Below are positions 10,801-23,274 of a stretch of DNA of 64,000 bases, piece by piece. This DNA comes from Cheiracanthium punctorium (lineage: Eukaryota > Arthropoda > Arachnida > Araneae > Cheiracanthiidae). Both the position numbers and the translations under genes were made by a program. The stretch covers positions 372,001 through 436,000 of the forward strand of contig JAWZYV010013555.1 in the NCBI GenBank assembly GCA_038373885.1, written 5' to 3'. Every line of letters begins with the position of its first letter. Within the stretch, counting starts at the first letter, position 1. The notes beneath the pieces are model-generated. The model saw only the letters and a program-made list of their open reading frames with translations. It made no database searches and was not told the DNA's origin.

Positions 10801-10982
10801 TCTACCTATAAACATTTAAATTGCATTTTTCTCACTTTATTGTGATTTAAAATATTAATTTTGCATATATTAACAATTCGATTAATATTTTTACAGCAAA
10901 ACATGTTGGCAAGAAACACTAGACTTTTTGAGATAACGAGTTGAAATTAAAGGGAATCAGTTTGTAAATGGAAATGTAGATT
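7829..10982. other. Gene-free AT-rich stretch
   Basis: No coding region is supported. A weak MITE-like patch (CCAAGGGCGGATCCAGAAAT near 7900, pyrimidine-rich CCCCTTATAAAAAA near 8085) is the only structure seen. Small ORFs here have no recognisable motif. Confidence 0.5.
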
Positions 10983-11165
10983 ACGGCCAATTATCTATGC
11001 TAGGGATCTAGGCCGGGGGTGAGTTTGCCCTTCGTGGGGGACTTTCTAAGAGGTCCTAACCCGTATTTATGCAAAGTTTCGGAAAAATCCGAACGGTTAA
11101 GTCGGCGGACGGACCTAGTTTCGAACCAGGCACCTTCCGTCTCCCAGATGCCACTGGTGGGGCGG
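10983..11165 (-). repeat. SINE-like repeat copy
   Basis: On the minus strand it reads GAGACGGAAGGTGCCTGGTT, then CGTCCGCCGACTTAACCGTT, AAATACGGGTTAGGACC and a final TTGGCCGTAA. A second copy, in plus orientation, is at 51247-51838 (itself interrupted). The GGTTCGAAACTAGG box resembles a pol III B box, so a tRNA-derived SINE is plausible. Confidence 0.6.
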
Positions 11166-11524
11166 GATTCAATTTGTAAGGGAAAACACATTTATTGAGA
11201 TATCAAGAATTTCGATGTTCGAGATATCGAAGTTAAACTGTAATTAAATTTACATATATCTCTTAATTTTATAAAAATAACTGCAATTTGTGTAAAAGCG
11301 TGCAAATTTAGTCATGCTTAATTTATAAAATAAATTTTCAGTGAATTTACAGCAATATTCTTGCACAAAAAACTTTTCTTTCTGATATTTTTTCTGCGGG
11401 AAAAAAAAAATGCGTAGGACTTTCTTCGCTGAACTTTTTTCAAAGAATTTCATTCGTATGAAATATTTTAAACGTTAACCTGAAGTACTCTTAAAAGTAG
11501 CTTTCGAGATTTTACAGAAACGTG

Positions 11525-11695
11525 CAAGGCCGTTACCAGGGGGAGGATCATGTGGGTTTGACCCATCCCCTTCTAAAATTTCAGAAAATGAATTATCAGT
11601 TTATTTGCGTTGATTCTAGAGATCAGTTAATTTAATTTTAGCACTACAGATCCCCCTCCACCCACCGAAATTTTTTGCTTGCTGAGGCCTTGGGG
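11525..11695. repeat. MITE-like repeat (CCGTACCCAGGGGG family)
   Basis: Starts GGCCGTTACCAGGGGGAGGA and ends with CACCGAAATTTTTTGC and GAGGCCTTGG, the same layout as the copies at 25010, 25203 and 22280 (C-rich ends around CCGAAATT). Confidence 0.4.
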
Positions 11696-13107
11696 AAATA
11701 TTTGTGCAATGTAAAAGGATTTTGAGATACGTTAATTAGGGTCAGTTTAAATAATAATCTACCAGAAAAGATTGTGCAGTGGTTTTTGAAAATATCCGGG
11801 GCCTGGGTGTCCGATTATGTATGTCGATCCGATTCCTGGAAATATTTCACAATACAAAACATTATATTGTCCTCCATCTCCTCTAAACTTATCTAGATCC
11901 TGGATATTTTAGTTTAGAAAATGATTTATTGTGTACAAATCACTTTCTAAAGTAAAATATTTTCTAGTGGTGCAAATAGTTGCAAATTTCCATACCATAC
12001 TTGGTGACAAAAATGTCATCCAAGAGGGAGGTCAAGCATGGCAACAACAACACCGGCCACGGAAGCTTCCGCTGACGTCACGACCTCCGTCCTAGCAGTC
12101 TCAGGCGAATCGCCTTTTAGAATCTTTAAAACGTTTATATTTTCAATGGTTTTAAAGATGCTATCTAATTCTTAAACTGAGATGACATGGCAAGTTACTG
12201 AAATAGTATTAAATGAGATAATTCTGAATTGAAATTGCAAAATGTTTATGAACAAGCTATAATGCTTTTAATTAATTTATCTATAATAGTGTACATTTTC
12301 TGAAAAGTTTAGGTATTGTGTCTTCTACACCTTCCATTAATTATTTAATTAAAAAAACACATGAATTTATGCTTAAAAAAGATAAAGACACACTAAGAAG
12401 AAAAGTATTTTATTTAAATTTACAAAAATACATTTAAAGATAATGAAAGCGATCTTATTCATGATTATAAATGTTATAATCCAGTTATACTCTTAATCAG
12501 TTACAGTAAAACCTAAATTAATAGAATAAATATAAATTATTTTTTTCTAATTATCTTAAAGAAATTATAATAATAAACATAATAAAAGCACTTTATTAGT
12601 ATTTTTAAGGCTTTATAAAGAATTAAATATTACTTAAATTTAGAGCAATATATTTTTTTCAAAATTTGCGCACAATATGTATATCCTTAAAGTACATGTA
12701 TAACAATATAAATGAAAAATATTAAAATAAATCCAACCTTTATTTTACCGAAGAACACATATTAAACATTGATCAATTCTAGCACAGTTAAAAACTCTTG
12801 ACATATAAACTATTTTTATCGTAGCTAAATCAAAATTAAATGTATATATACATGTAAATATATCTTTAAACGCTTTTGTTTTCCCAAAACTGGCAATAGT
12901 ACTTGAGCAAAATAATCATTATTGCTTCACTGAATAAAAATATATATATGCGCAGCCATTTAATATAATTCAGACACATGAAACAGCGTAAGAACAAATC
13001 CAATCTTTTCTGAAGATTGATTGTAAAACTAATCCTTTAAATTGCACATATACCTATGTTTTATTAGTGCAGGAATTTAGAATAATACTGAGACAGATGA
13101 AATCTAT

Positions 13108-14254
13108 TTACATTTTCGATTTATCAGATAACTTCATCTGCTCTAGAATGAACTGTTTATTGTTATAAACCTCATTTTCCCCATTTTTAATGATGCATTT
13201 TTCCCATAGTTTCAAACAATTCTCTTTATCATTTAATACGGACTCATGTAAAGCATTTTCTTCGAGGTTTTTTACTGCACTTAATAAATTTTCAAGGGTA
13301 CTCCATCGTACAAGAAGGTCTTCGGGGTGATTTAAAATGCTTTTAAATTTAGTAAGAGGAACAGCTGTATCACCATAAAAGATATTTACACTCATATCAC
13401 TATTGATTTTTATGCTTGATATAATAGTTGGAGCCGAAAGAAAATTAATATTTAACAAAAACAACTTCATTAGCATTATTTATCACAACAGGCTTTAGAT
13501 GCAAATTAAATTTATCGACTTTTATCTCAATCTCTTTCTGCATATCATTGAAGCTTTTGATTTTATCACCATCTAAAATTTTCTGATAGACAATTTTCAA
13601 TTCATCAGCCAATTTTGGTAGCTTTTCAGTTCTACTTGGTCTTAAAGGAATTTTATTTTCCGTCAGGTATTTTGGGCAGTTTTTAAATATTGAAGGATGA
13701 GCACCATCTCTCAGTTGTGGACATTTCCTTGGAATTTTTAAAATCTTATCTTCTCTATCAGGTATTTCATCAATCTTTATAAATATCAGATTCCGCAAAA
13801 TGCTCTGCACACACGACACTTCTAGCGGATGGTGACCAGTCTTCACGCGGAATTTTTTTTTATCCAGATTTTTCTCGTTTTCCTCTTTAGGAAATTTAAT
13901 TGGTAGCTTTTCAGTTCTACTTGGTCTTAAAGGAATTTTATTTTCCGTCAGGTATTTTGGGCAGTTTTTAAATATTGAAGGATGAGCACCATCTCTCAGT
14001 TGTGGACATTTCCTTGGAATTTTTAAAATCTTATCTTCTCTATCAGGTATTTCATCAATCTTTATAAATATCAGATTCCGCAAAATGCTCTGCACACACG
14101 ACACTTCTAGCGGATGGTGACCAGTCTTCACGTGGACTTTTTTTTTATCCAGATTTTTTTCGTTTTCCTCTTTAGGAAATTTAAATACTGATATATATCT
14201 GCCAGTTTTGTCATAATTCGACGAGCAACTAGGCACACAGCAACGATCTGACAT
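13108..14254 (-). pseudogene. THAP/P-transposase N-terminal gene with internal duplication
   Basis: From the ATG at 14254 the ORF (269 aa) begins MSDRCCVPSCSSNYDKTGRY and FKFPKEE, the first half of a THAP zinc finger (C2CH DNA-binding domain of P-type transposases). The second half with its own C and H (VVCAEHF) is present in the DNA but in another frame in both duplicate copies, so the protein has lost the finger. It then has the linker DGAHPSIFKNCPKYLTEN. A 285-bp tandem duplication repeats 95 residues in frame. After 13445 the coding similarity moves to another frame (SAPTIISSIKI, then WSTLENLLSAVKNLEENAL, ending at 13108), a second frameshift. No DDE-like or GTPase region follows. Non-functional derivative. 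Confidence 0.7.
13616..14185 (-). repeat. 285-bp tandem duplication, two copies
   Basis: TGGTAGCTTTTCAGTTCTAC occurs at 13616 and 13901, exactly 285 bp apart, and the two units differ at only a few positions. The unit is 95 codons, so the frame is kept. Both units hold the same out-of-frame THAP segment, so the frame damage came before the duplication. Confidence 0.9.
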
Positions 14255-14658
14255 TTTTAATTTAAAACGATTTTAAAAATCGCAAACAATGTGGTCTCTT
14301 ATGAAACAATAACACAACGGGACTGCTAGCCTTCTAGGCATCCCTAGCTCCCGAGAAGCAAAGGACGGAAATAGTGACGTCACGTCACGTGACCCGCGTA
14401 GCTTCCTTGGCCGGTGTTATTGTCGCCATGGGTCAAGCCCCCTCTTGGATACGCCTCTTAGCATATGTACATGTATATTTGTGCCCCCTCGTCGGGGAGT
14501 GGTGATCCCCCGTCGGAGAAAGTCTAGCGCCACCACTGCAGAAACCCAAAATTGCACAAACTCGATCCAAGATTCTGCGAAAAATTTCCCCCCCCTAAGA
14601 CCACATTCCTAAACTACGTTACACTACCATCTTTACCGTAATCCGTTACAGTCCCGAC

Positions 14659-14722
14659 CCGTCAGGGTGGTATAGCACTGGACTCCAGATCAAAAGGTCT
14701 GGAGTTCGAACCTCACGGCCGG
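14659..14722 (+). tRNA. tRNA-like sequence (pseudo-tRNA or SINE head)
   Basis: Has a D-arm-like GGTGGTATAGCACTGG, ACTCCAGATCAAAAGG resembling the anticodon arm of tRNA-Trp (CCA), and a B box GAGTTCGAACCTC. CCGTCAGG and CCTCACGG pair. The anticodon stem is poor, so I read it as a pseudogene or SINE head and not as a working tRNA. Confidence 0.35.
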
Positions 14723-15489
14723 CAATTCCGAAAAATAATTTTTAAAAATAATTCCAAGTCTACAAGTTAGTTCCTAACTTAAGTAATAGGTGGCAATGTT
14801 AAAATTAAAAGTAGTTCAGAATTCCGAAATACATCAGTCTGAAAAATTTTCTAATTAACCTTATTTGAAAAAAAAAAGGAAAAAAATTCTTATCAACCCT
14901 TCCAAATTCCTCTCTCAACATCCGCTCCCCATCCGGTCTCATCATCCCTTCCGTTCACGCCCCCTTCCCCTCTGAGCATAGGGAAAGCATCCACATGGAT
15001 CCGCAGAATTAACATGGGATCCGCATGAGGTGAACTGTCCTTTCTTCCCTACTAATAGGGTTTCTTTAAATATTTATTCATTTAATTTAATTTTTTTATG
15101 CTCTATAAAATATTTTATGCAAAAATAAGTTTTATTTGGTGAACAAAAGTGAAAAACAATTTCCCTTTTCTTAATTAAGTAATTCTCACGGTTTTACATG
15201 AATTTATATTAATTGTTACAAAAGATTTATTTTTTTTCTTGCTTTTTTTTTGTTCGTATATGAAATTCAATATTCGATAGCTTATCCATCTACTATTACC
15301 ATTCTGGCGTATTTCAGCAAGTTTTTTTATCTTAAAAGTTTAATAAGTTACAACTTTTATAAAGAACAGAAGGAGCATTATAAGATAAAAATTTATCTTA
15401 TAAAGCTTAAAAAATTATTTTTAACCTTTTACATTATAATATAAATACTTTTTACTAATTTCATGACAATTTGGTAAAGGGTTGAAGTG

Positions 15490-15600
15490 TGTAGGTCTAA
15501 GGTTCTGGCCCACGGCGCGACTGTTTTCTCCAGTTGTAACCTGAATAAGCGTAGGGACCCCTCAAAAAGTTTTCCGCCAAAGGCATGCCTTAATTAAGCT
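15490..15600 (+). repeat. SINE-like repeat fragment
   Basis: GTTTTCTCCAGTTGTAACCT then GGGACCCCTCAAAAAGTTTT and CCGCCAAAGGCATGCC. The minus-strand copy at 22705-22870 has the same order of blocks (GGTTTTCTCCAGATGTAAC, GAACCTCTTAAAAACCTCCG, GATGCCC). Confidence 0.4.
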
Positions 15601-15812
15601 GACAGCACTCGTGTAGAATTGCCTTAAACACAAAATCAAAATAACTTTCATCATAACTTACAGTGAAAATAAAAAGTTTTATATTTTTAATATTAAATAA
15701 AAATCATAATTCCTTCCATTCCCTATTTGAGAGGGTGTCTTAAAAGCACTGACATAGGGTTTTCTTCTTGAAATATTGATGTTAGACATATATAATTAAT
15801 TACAAAGTTACT

Positions 15813-17763
15813 TTATGGTGTCATCGGCGCCATCTCAAGATCCCTGGAGTGACGAAAATGTTCGTGTGGATCAGTTAGCTGATAGCGACATTAAACACAT
15901 CATGGAGTTAATCGAAAAATCTAACGCTAAACTCAGCTGGCAAGAAATATCATCTTGCAGTCCGTCAACAAAAGAGTACTTAGCTTTATGGGATTCGCTT
16001 CGCCTGAAAATGGAGTCCTGTATCGAAATGGGAGAAGTAAGATGGCAAGACGCTTCGATGGCGGATAGTACTCCCTCGTTCGAGTATTCCGAAGGTTCTA
16101 GAAGAGGTGCATAATGCCTTAACTGGGGGCGATTTTGGCGTATGAAGACTTTGCAGAACGTTCGCGAGCGCTTCTTCTGGGCTAGGGCTTGACACAATGT
16201 TGAAAAGTGGTGACAAGCTTGTGACGACTGTGCCGCCCGTAAAGGCCCGAAGAAACGAAGCCGTGGAAAACTATATCGTTATAATGAAGGAGCGCCTTTT
16301 GAGAGGATTTCCCTCGATATCCTGGGACCTCTTCCGTGAACTTTGGATGGCAACAAATGCATCCTAGTTATCATTGACTATTTCTCTGAATGGTCCGAAG
16401 CGTATCCTACAACCTATCAAGAAGCTACGACTGTAACTGAGGTAGTGGTGCAAGAATTGATTTCCAGGTATAGAACCCTTCTGCAAATCTATTCCAACCA
16501 AGGAACGGGCTTTACCTCTGCAGTTTTTAAAGGACCATGTCAACTTCTCGGAATAGAAAAAACCCAGACTACGCCTTTACACCCATAATCCGATGGCATG
16601 GGGGAGAGGTTTAATCGCACTATTTTTAATAACTTCTAGCTCCTGGTCTCTAGGAATCAAGAGGACTGGGGCAAAAAAATCCCCCTCTTCTAACTGGCCT
16701 ATAGGAGTGCCGTCCATGAGACTACCGGCTTCACACCCTCTCAGATGCTATTCGGAAGAGGTCTTCGGCTTCCCGCCGATCTAGTGTTTGGCCGCTCTCC
16801 AAATAAGCTTTAATTGTCTGAGGAGTTCATGGAAAATCTTCGAGCACGGTTTGAAGACGTGCATCATTTTGCTCGGGAGCGGATCAACCTGAAAATGGAG
16901 GAGATGAAGACTTGCTACCACACGAAGGCTACGGGACACAAGTTCAACGTGGGTGATAAAGTCTAGTTCTGGAATCCTACTCGACGGAAAGGCCTGTCTC
17001 CCAAGCTGCAATCGCCGTGGGACGGTCCATACATAGTCCTAAACAGACGGAGCGACATCATTGTACGGATTCGTAAGTCACCTAACTCGAAACGAAGAGT
17101 TGTTCGTTTCGATCGGCCAGCCATTTACCGCGGCTGTAATTCATTATTTGAATATAAGACCATGGTCACTGTGGCGTAATTCCTCCTTTCTTTCATCTCT
17201 CATTTCTTTCCTGTCTTTCTCTTTTCTTCCTTTTCCCTCAACTCTCTTTTACTCAGCATACATATTTGTAATATACATATTTGTAATATATTGGTTTTTT
17301 ATTAATGTTTATTACTCATCAGTGTGCAATTATTTATAATGTTCATTATTTATTTATTAGTGTGTATTTTTTATTGTGTTTATTGATTACTTGCTTAAAT
17401 TATGTTGTTAAGATCTTGTTGAAGGTTGTGTTGTAACTATTTGTGCGACCTCCTAACTGGGGATTGTATTGCCCGGGACGTTCAGTCCTTGGTCAGGGGG
17501 CAATATTAGGAATTTTCGGGGCAACCCACTGTTCTGGGGCTAAAAATAGTTAAAAATTCGTATTCTAGGCTTCAAATAGTTAAATTTTGCCTTTAGTGCA
17601 AAGAAATTGGTGAACTAGAACCGGAGGTTTCAGTTTTCCCATTCATTTGTATGCAGTTTCTAGAAATCTTGAGGTCCTAGGCCTTCGGCAACTTCACTTT
17701 TGGGGACTTATTTTTGGAGCCAAATTTGGCGATATTTCGCCAAAAGTCGCGAAGCTTCTTACT
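15813..17763 (+). pseudogene. Gypsy relic: end of pol plus part of 3' LTR
   Basis: Matches the 3' part of the Gypsy element at 52130-59282: TCAAGATCCCTGGAGTGACG corresponds to 56715 onward, then the integrase finger, core (IDYFSEWSEAYPT, NQGTGFTSAVFKG with the second D replaced by N) and C-terminal region, all broken by stops and frameshifts. From about 17504 it runs into LTR sequence (AGGAATTTTCGGGGCAACCC). Similarity ends near 17763. Both ends are truncated, so it is an old fragment of the same family. Confidence 0.85.
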
Positions 17764-18192
17764 TTAAATTAATTATTCTTGAGGGACACGCCATTTTTAC
17801 GCATACGATTTTTAAGTAAGTACTGGAGTTCGCATATAGTTTCGCCTTTTATTTAGGTCTGCCTAGCTGCCCATAAGGCATTTCCGTTATACTGGAAGTG
17901 GTTCAAATACATGCTTACAGTATTAATTACGGGTGAAATTTCAAAAGATATTACCGAAATAATTTCTTCGGTAAACCCAAAAAGTTAAACAAAAGCTAAA
18001 AGCAAAAAAGTTAGTCTATTTTAAGCAAGTCCGAAAAGTTTCTAAAAAAGATAAAGGCAAAATTTTAAAAGTTGAAATAAAAAGCTTTAATTCAAGTTCT
18101 GGAAGAGATTTAAATTTCTAAGGATCAAGATCAAAGTACACATACAATTTTAAATGCATCTTGAGCACATTATTAATTAAAACTTAAATATA
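17764..18192. other. Intergenic, nothing recognised
   Basis: AT-rich sequence between the Gypsy relic and the hAT element. I see no gene, RNA or repeat. Confidence 0.5.
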
Positions 18193-18422
18193 CACTAGAT
18201 CAGGGGTGAGCAACCTTTTTAATCAACGGGCCAATTAAAATTTTTTGGTGGGCCACACATAAAGTAACACTTATTAATAATTTACAAAACTTTATTAATA
18301 ATAATAACCATTAGAATAAAAAAATATAAAATTTTTTAAAAAGTAATGATTTCATATACAAATTTTAATGTAAAATAAAATCAAACAAGAAAAGAACAAT
18401 AAAACGAATTTACTTGAAGTTT

Positions 18423-20205
18423 TTAATGAGAAATTTGGCACTGTTTTTTCGATACAAGCTGGTCAATATCAGCCGGAGATGATGAGGTAGCTACACGTAC
18501 GCAGCTTTTTAATCGTGCGTCACTCAGTATTGATCGGTTTTCATTTTTGATTAATTTCATGGTTGAAAATAATTGTTCGCAAACATACGTACTTCCGAAC
18601 GGAGACATCATTTGCTTTGCATTTTTCGTCAAAAGCGGATATTTGTCAGGGCTCACATGCGATTTATAAAAATCTTCGATGTTTACCGAGAAAAATACAT
18701 TTTTTAAATCGGTATTATTCTGCATGTCAATCAATTGCATTTGAAAGTCTTGAAATTAAATGGCGAGGAAAACATTTTCATGGAAACCGCTGTCTTCTCA
18801 TCTTTGAGCATTTGGAATCGTAAATGAAATTCGTTGATTAAAATGTCTATATACTTTGCGTATTTTTTTAGAAGTAGTAACGTTTTCTTTTTCAAAATGT
18901 GGAAAGGGAGACACATTATTCTGCAAAAGATGCTGTTTCCACAATTTTAATTTGCGCTCAAAGCCCTGAATTTTATCATACAAATTGTGAATAAATGTCC
19001 TTTGCCTTGAAGTTCCACATTAAGATTATTGAGATGATGAGTCATGTCGATAAGAAACCCAAAATCGCACATCCATACTTTATTACCAAAATGAGGAAAG
19101 GCATATCCCTTCATATCCACGAACAATTGTAGTGTATTTCGCTTTTTAAGTTGTATACTCTTTTTAGCATTCCACCTCTACTAAGCCAACGTACTTCGGT
19201 ATTAAAAACCACGTCGCCAGATTCAGTTTCTAAATCTTTCAGGAATTCTTTAAATTCACGGCGATTTAACGCTCGCGACTTTATAAAATTGATTAGTTTA
19301 ATTATTGGTACATTGACATTTGGTAAACTCAATCTTTTCGCACACAAATTTTCCTGGTGAATTATGCAGTTGTTGAATATTTTCCTTCCTGTGATCTTCT
19401 TAATGTCTTGAAATAGCCTTCCCGATACTCCTACATTCATACTTGACATTGCTCGTGCTCCGTCTGTCGATATACCAATAATATTTTCTAATGAAATTGA
19501 AAAAGTTTCCAACACAGACTTTAGTTCATCGTACAGGTCTTTGCCGGTTGTAGTTCCTTACATTGGAATCAGTGAACTCAATTCTTTGGTAATATTAAAT
19601 TTGGTGTCAATTCCACGTAAAAATATAGCCAGTTGTGCTGTATCGTCAATATCGCAACTCTCATCAAGTGCCAAAGAACAGCATTCGAATTTTGCAATGC
19701 GTTCACGAAGCGTTGTTGCTATGTTCTCAGACAAGTCTTCAATTCTCCTTGCAATGGTGAATCTTGATAAACTAATGTTTGAAATAATATTTATTTTATC
19801 AGGAAATGCTACTTCTGAAACAGCAGTCATACATTTCTTTTATCATGTCTCCATCCGCAAAGGGTTTCAGTTTTTTGCCAATATTTGACTGACAACAAAA
19901 CTAGCCTTTACTGCCGTATTTGATAAAATAGCTTGATTTTTAAAAATAGCCTGTTGGTTTCCCAAGTTTTTCTCCATTTGATTAAACTTATCTTTCCGGA
20001 GTTGTCCTGTTAAGTTTTTATATTGTCGTTCATGTTTTTTATCGTAATGCCTTTTTATGTTATATTCTTTTAATGTCGACAAAGTCTCTGAGCATATTAA
20101 GCATACAGCTTTATCGTTGACGAAAGTGAAAAAAATAATCAAATTTCCACTTTTCTTGGAAATGACTGTGCTCATCCGCCGTTTTTTTGTTTGCTTTTCC
20201 GACAT
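18423..20205 (-). pseudogene. hAT transposase (BED finger, DDE/RNase H fold, dimerisation)
   Basis: Minus strand from an ATG at 20205. Segments in order: BED-type finger (AVCLICSETLSTLKEYNIKRH and HYDKKH) at 20205-19867; SLALDESCDIDDTAQLAIF with the first catalytic D region at 19830-19558; ISTDGARAMSS with the second D, then FNTEVRWLSRGGML at 19515-19111; and the C-terminal hAT dimerisation region STYVCEQLFSTMKLIKNENR at 18740-18423. The segments are in different frames or separated by stops, so no full protein is made. The pattern is that of GTF2IRD2/ZMYM-like hAT transposases. Confidence 0.85.
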
Positions 20206-20520
20206 GCTATTATGGATTGCACTAATATATCACTCACGCCTTTCAAGGAATACAAGAATTGTTAAAATTGCTAGTTAACAGCTTACCAATCTGACCGATT
20301 GTGTGACAGAAGCAAACACAAACAAGTACAGACGCGTCGCATTAAAACATCGGATGCTGATGTTTTTCTTTTGCCTTTCAACCGGCCTTTCCATCGGCGC
20401 GGACTCACGGAGATTGGACTCTCCACTTCAAATAGCGCCATCTATTGGCTTACAAATATAGATGCCAAAATTGTGGCTTTCGGCCACGGGAGCTTCCCTT
20501 CCACCCCTATTACTCCGTGT

Positions 20521-20662
20521 GCGGCGCGTTCGTTTTGCATGTTTGAACAAGTTGCCAACAAGTGTGTATCTCGTCACAAAAAATCGCGCAGACGCGGCGC
20601 GTTCGTATTGCATGTTTGAACAAGTCACCGACAAGTGAGTAACTCGTCACAAAAAATTGTTT
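20521..20662 (+). repeat. 73-bp tandem duplication inside hAT
   Basis: GCGGCGCGTTCGT at 20521 and 20594 starts two similar units (CATGTTTGAACAAGT, CAACAAGTG or CGACAAGTG, CTCGTCACAAAAAAT). It lies between the transposase start and the right end. Confidence 0.75.
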
Positions 20663-20811
20663 CGTGTTAGTATGTACTACCATTTTATTATAATTAATTT
20701 TATAACAGTACGATGGGAGAAAGTCGATAAAACAAATTCAATTTTAGAAATGCTTGGCGGGCCGCATAAACATGTTTAACGGGCCGCGTGTTGCTCATCC
20801 CTGCACTAGAT

Positions 20812-22279
20812 AGAACAGACCAAACAGCTTGTGGGCTAATGGCACTGTCGCTGTCCGTCGGAATGAAATAGGCCTAGCTTGATTATTTCCAACAACGGAT
20901 CGTGATGAATAAGATAGATCTAGTGCTGTAAGTTAATTCGGTACTTCATTGTGAAAATAAAATAAAAAGATTAAATAATAGACTCTAAATTAAAATAAAA
21001 GGGCGAAAAAAAATGAACCCGTTAACGCGAAAGCATTTACCACGTTGTTCTACTATGTAAACGACAAACGAAGGAAGTTCGATTATTCAACTGCATTCGA
21101 TTTAGTCGAATCTTCTGTGTCAGTAGTCGCATGTTTCTTTTTATTTTAGAACTAATTATAACATTTCTTTTATCGTATCGACATGCTTTTTATTTTATTT
21201 TAAAGCTAATGATTTGCAGATTCACATTTAATAAACAATAAATGAAAAATCGTTTTGGTGATTTATTTTTGGGGGAAATGAAGTCCATTGTCGCTTTTAT
21301 TGAACCGAGTACCCAAGCATATACAAAAGTATAATTTAATACAGAAAGTACGGTTCGACTTTAGAAAAAGTATTTCCAGGAATAAATATTAAACGGGACA
21401 GATAAAGCGAGAATATAGCATCGTGACATTTTTTATAGGTTTTCATTTTGATTGTAAAATGCTGCACTAGCCTTTAAAAAATGTTTAATGTTACATTAAT
21501 TCCTTTTATTTATCCTACCTTTTATTTATTCGTAAAAAAGCAGCTATTCAGTCCGCTTCATTAACTATGAGTTTTATTTTATTAGATTTACATTTATAAA
21601 AGATATTGCATTCTATAAATTTTTGTATTGTATACACGATATGAAAAAAATAACTAAATCAATATCTAAATAAAAATAAATAAATCTTCTAATTCGCATT
21701 ATTTATTTTTTTACACCTCAAACTAATATGACATATAAAATTATACATCCATTAAAATATTTAATGTAGTAATAATATGTTAGTCATAAAAAAGCACAAG
21801 TTATGCTTGATGAAAAGCATTGATTAAAATATTATTGCAGAACTACGCCTAAAAACTCAAAATAGTGTATAACTTTTTTTGCAGATTTTATAAAAACAAA
21901 AAATGAACTATTTGCAATTTTTTTAAATTGTAATATTTCTCTAGAATGTCTGTTGACAAATTTTGACAACTGCAAGAATAATCTACAGATATTTTGAAGA
22001 TAAAGTTGAAACTGCAAATTTGTCTATAGATTCTTAAGAAAATCTTAAGACAATGTCTTCTATTTTAGGATCTTCAAAATTTCTGCAAAACGTCTGCAGA
22101 TATTTTGAAGATAAGGTTCAATCTGTAAATTATTCTAAAATTTCTTCAGAATATCACATTTTCTGGAAGAAGATCTTAAGATAATTTTTAATGGGGTGTT
22201 CAAAATAAAGTAGGGAAAAGGGATAAGCTAAAAAAATTCCTCTCGTAAATTTTCAGAAAGTTACATTTTTAAATTTGCA
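20812..22279. other. AT-rich intergenic with a small internal duplication
   Basis: No gene. CAGATATTTTGAAGATAA occurs near 21985 and again about 115 bp later, with similar flanks (TCTTAAGA, TTCTTCAGAAT), suggesting an old tandem duplication or folded MITE at 21960-22185. Confidence 0.4.
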
Positions 22280-22449
22280 TACGATTATCCCCTCTCCCCC
22301 ATTCAAAAATTTCGGAGGGGTTTCGGACCCTCTCCGAAATTTCAGTTTTTGTTAACAAAATAATAAAATGAAGTCCTTTTGTAAAGAAATCTTCCTTTGT
22401 CACCCTTTGCCGCCCCCCCTCCGAAATTTTTTTCTGGGTGCGTCCCTGC
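22280..22449. repeat. MITE-like repeat (GTTAACAAAATAATAA family)
   Basis: CTCCGAAATTTCAG, TTTGTTAACAAAATAATAAA, ATGAAGTCCTTTTGTAAAGA, CCCCCCCTCCGAAATTTTTT and a GGGTGCGTCCCTG end match the copies at 25010 and 25203. Confidence 0.55.
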
Positions 22450-22704
22450 TTTCTGGATTGGTCTATATAGTGGCGCAAATTCGGGAAATACCTGTGGTGG
22501 TATTCTGTCTGCATTCTAAAAAAATAACTGATCTGAATGCTCTCGAAAACTGTCAGGCTAACGCTAGTAATTTTGGTTATTAGATTTCTTAGAGTTTATT
22601 CCCCAACACTGCACCCAAAATTATTCTGATCGCCTTGATGATTAAAAGCGTAGTGGTGTACATTCCCCTTTTATATATTGCCCAGAGCTTGGGTTCAAAT
22701 ACAG

Positions 22705-22870
22705 CTATGAAAAATTTGTTATAGATGGTCTACACGAGGGGCATCTGCCTGCGGGGATGATGTCACCTTAGTCGGAGGTTTTTAAGAGGTTCTATAACGC
22801 TATTCATGTTACATCTGGAGAAAACCGACCAAAACTGCAGACCAATGCAAGGTTGGACACGAGTCAAAAA
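22705..22870 (-). repeat. SINE-like repeat fragment
   Basis: Minus-strand counterpart of the 15490-15600 fragment with the same block order; strongly diverged. Confidence 0.35.
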
Positions 22871-23274
22871 CTGGTGTAAACCTTCAAAAACTAATCCATA
22901 AAAGAAAGAAAGCAATATATAAACTAATTTTGCAGTATATTTACAATTTACATTAAATTAAAATTAATTATATTACAAAATAACATGCAATACAAATTTA
23001 GATATTTAATGTATACAATATTATATATACATTGTACTCATAAGTATACAGTATTCTGCGGTTTTTCAAAATTTTCAAACTAATGTATGGATAAACATTT
23101 TCGAGAAGGAAACATTAAGCTTACTTTTGATTTAATCTTATCTAAACTGAAAAAGCTTTAAGACACAGCCAATACCATAGTGATTTAAGACATTTAGATA
23201 AAAATAATATAGATGAACCTTTAATTATTTTTTTTTATTATCCCAAGTGTAAATACACAGTTCCATGGACACAA

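Larger units (their letters stand above)
12037..14430. mobile_element. P-like DNA transposon with THAP gene
   Basis: Inverted ends of about 80 bp, beginning CATGGCAACAACAACACCGG on the left and, read inwards from the right, CATGGCGACAATAACACCGG. They share GGAAGCT, TGACGTCAC and CCGTCC further in. Flanks carry direct GGTCAAG (12030-12036 and 14431-14437), a 7-8 bp TSD as in P elements. The only coding part is the THAP-type gene on the minus strand; the catalytic transposase domain is absent. The left kilobase is AT-rich filler. Outside the TSD, ATCCAAGAGGG and CCCTCTTGGAT are also inverted, so the original target may have been palindromic or the true end may lie there. Confidence 0.75.
18201..20803 (-). 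mobile_element. hAT transposon, autonomous type but decayed
   Basis: Ends CAGGGGTGAGCAAC and, inverted, CAGGGATGAGCAAC, with an exact 8-bp TSD CACTAGAT at 18193-18200 and 20804-20811. Subterminal GGGCCAATTAAAA and CGGGCCGC blocks resemble those of many hAT elements. It encodes a broken hAT transposase on the minus strand. Length 2603 bp, normal for hAT. Confidence 0.93.
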
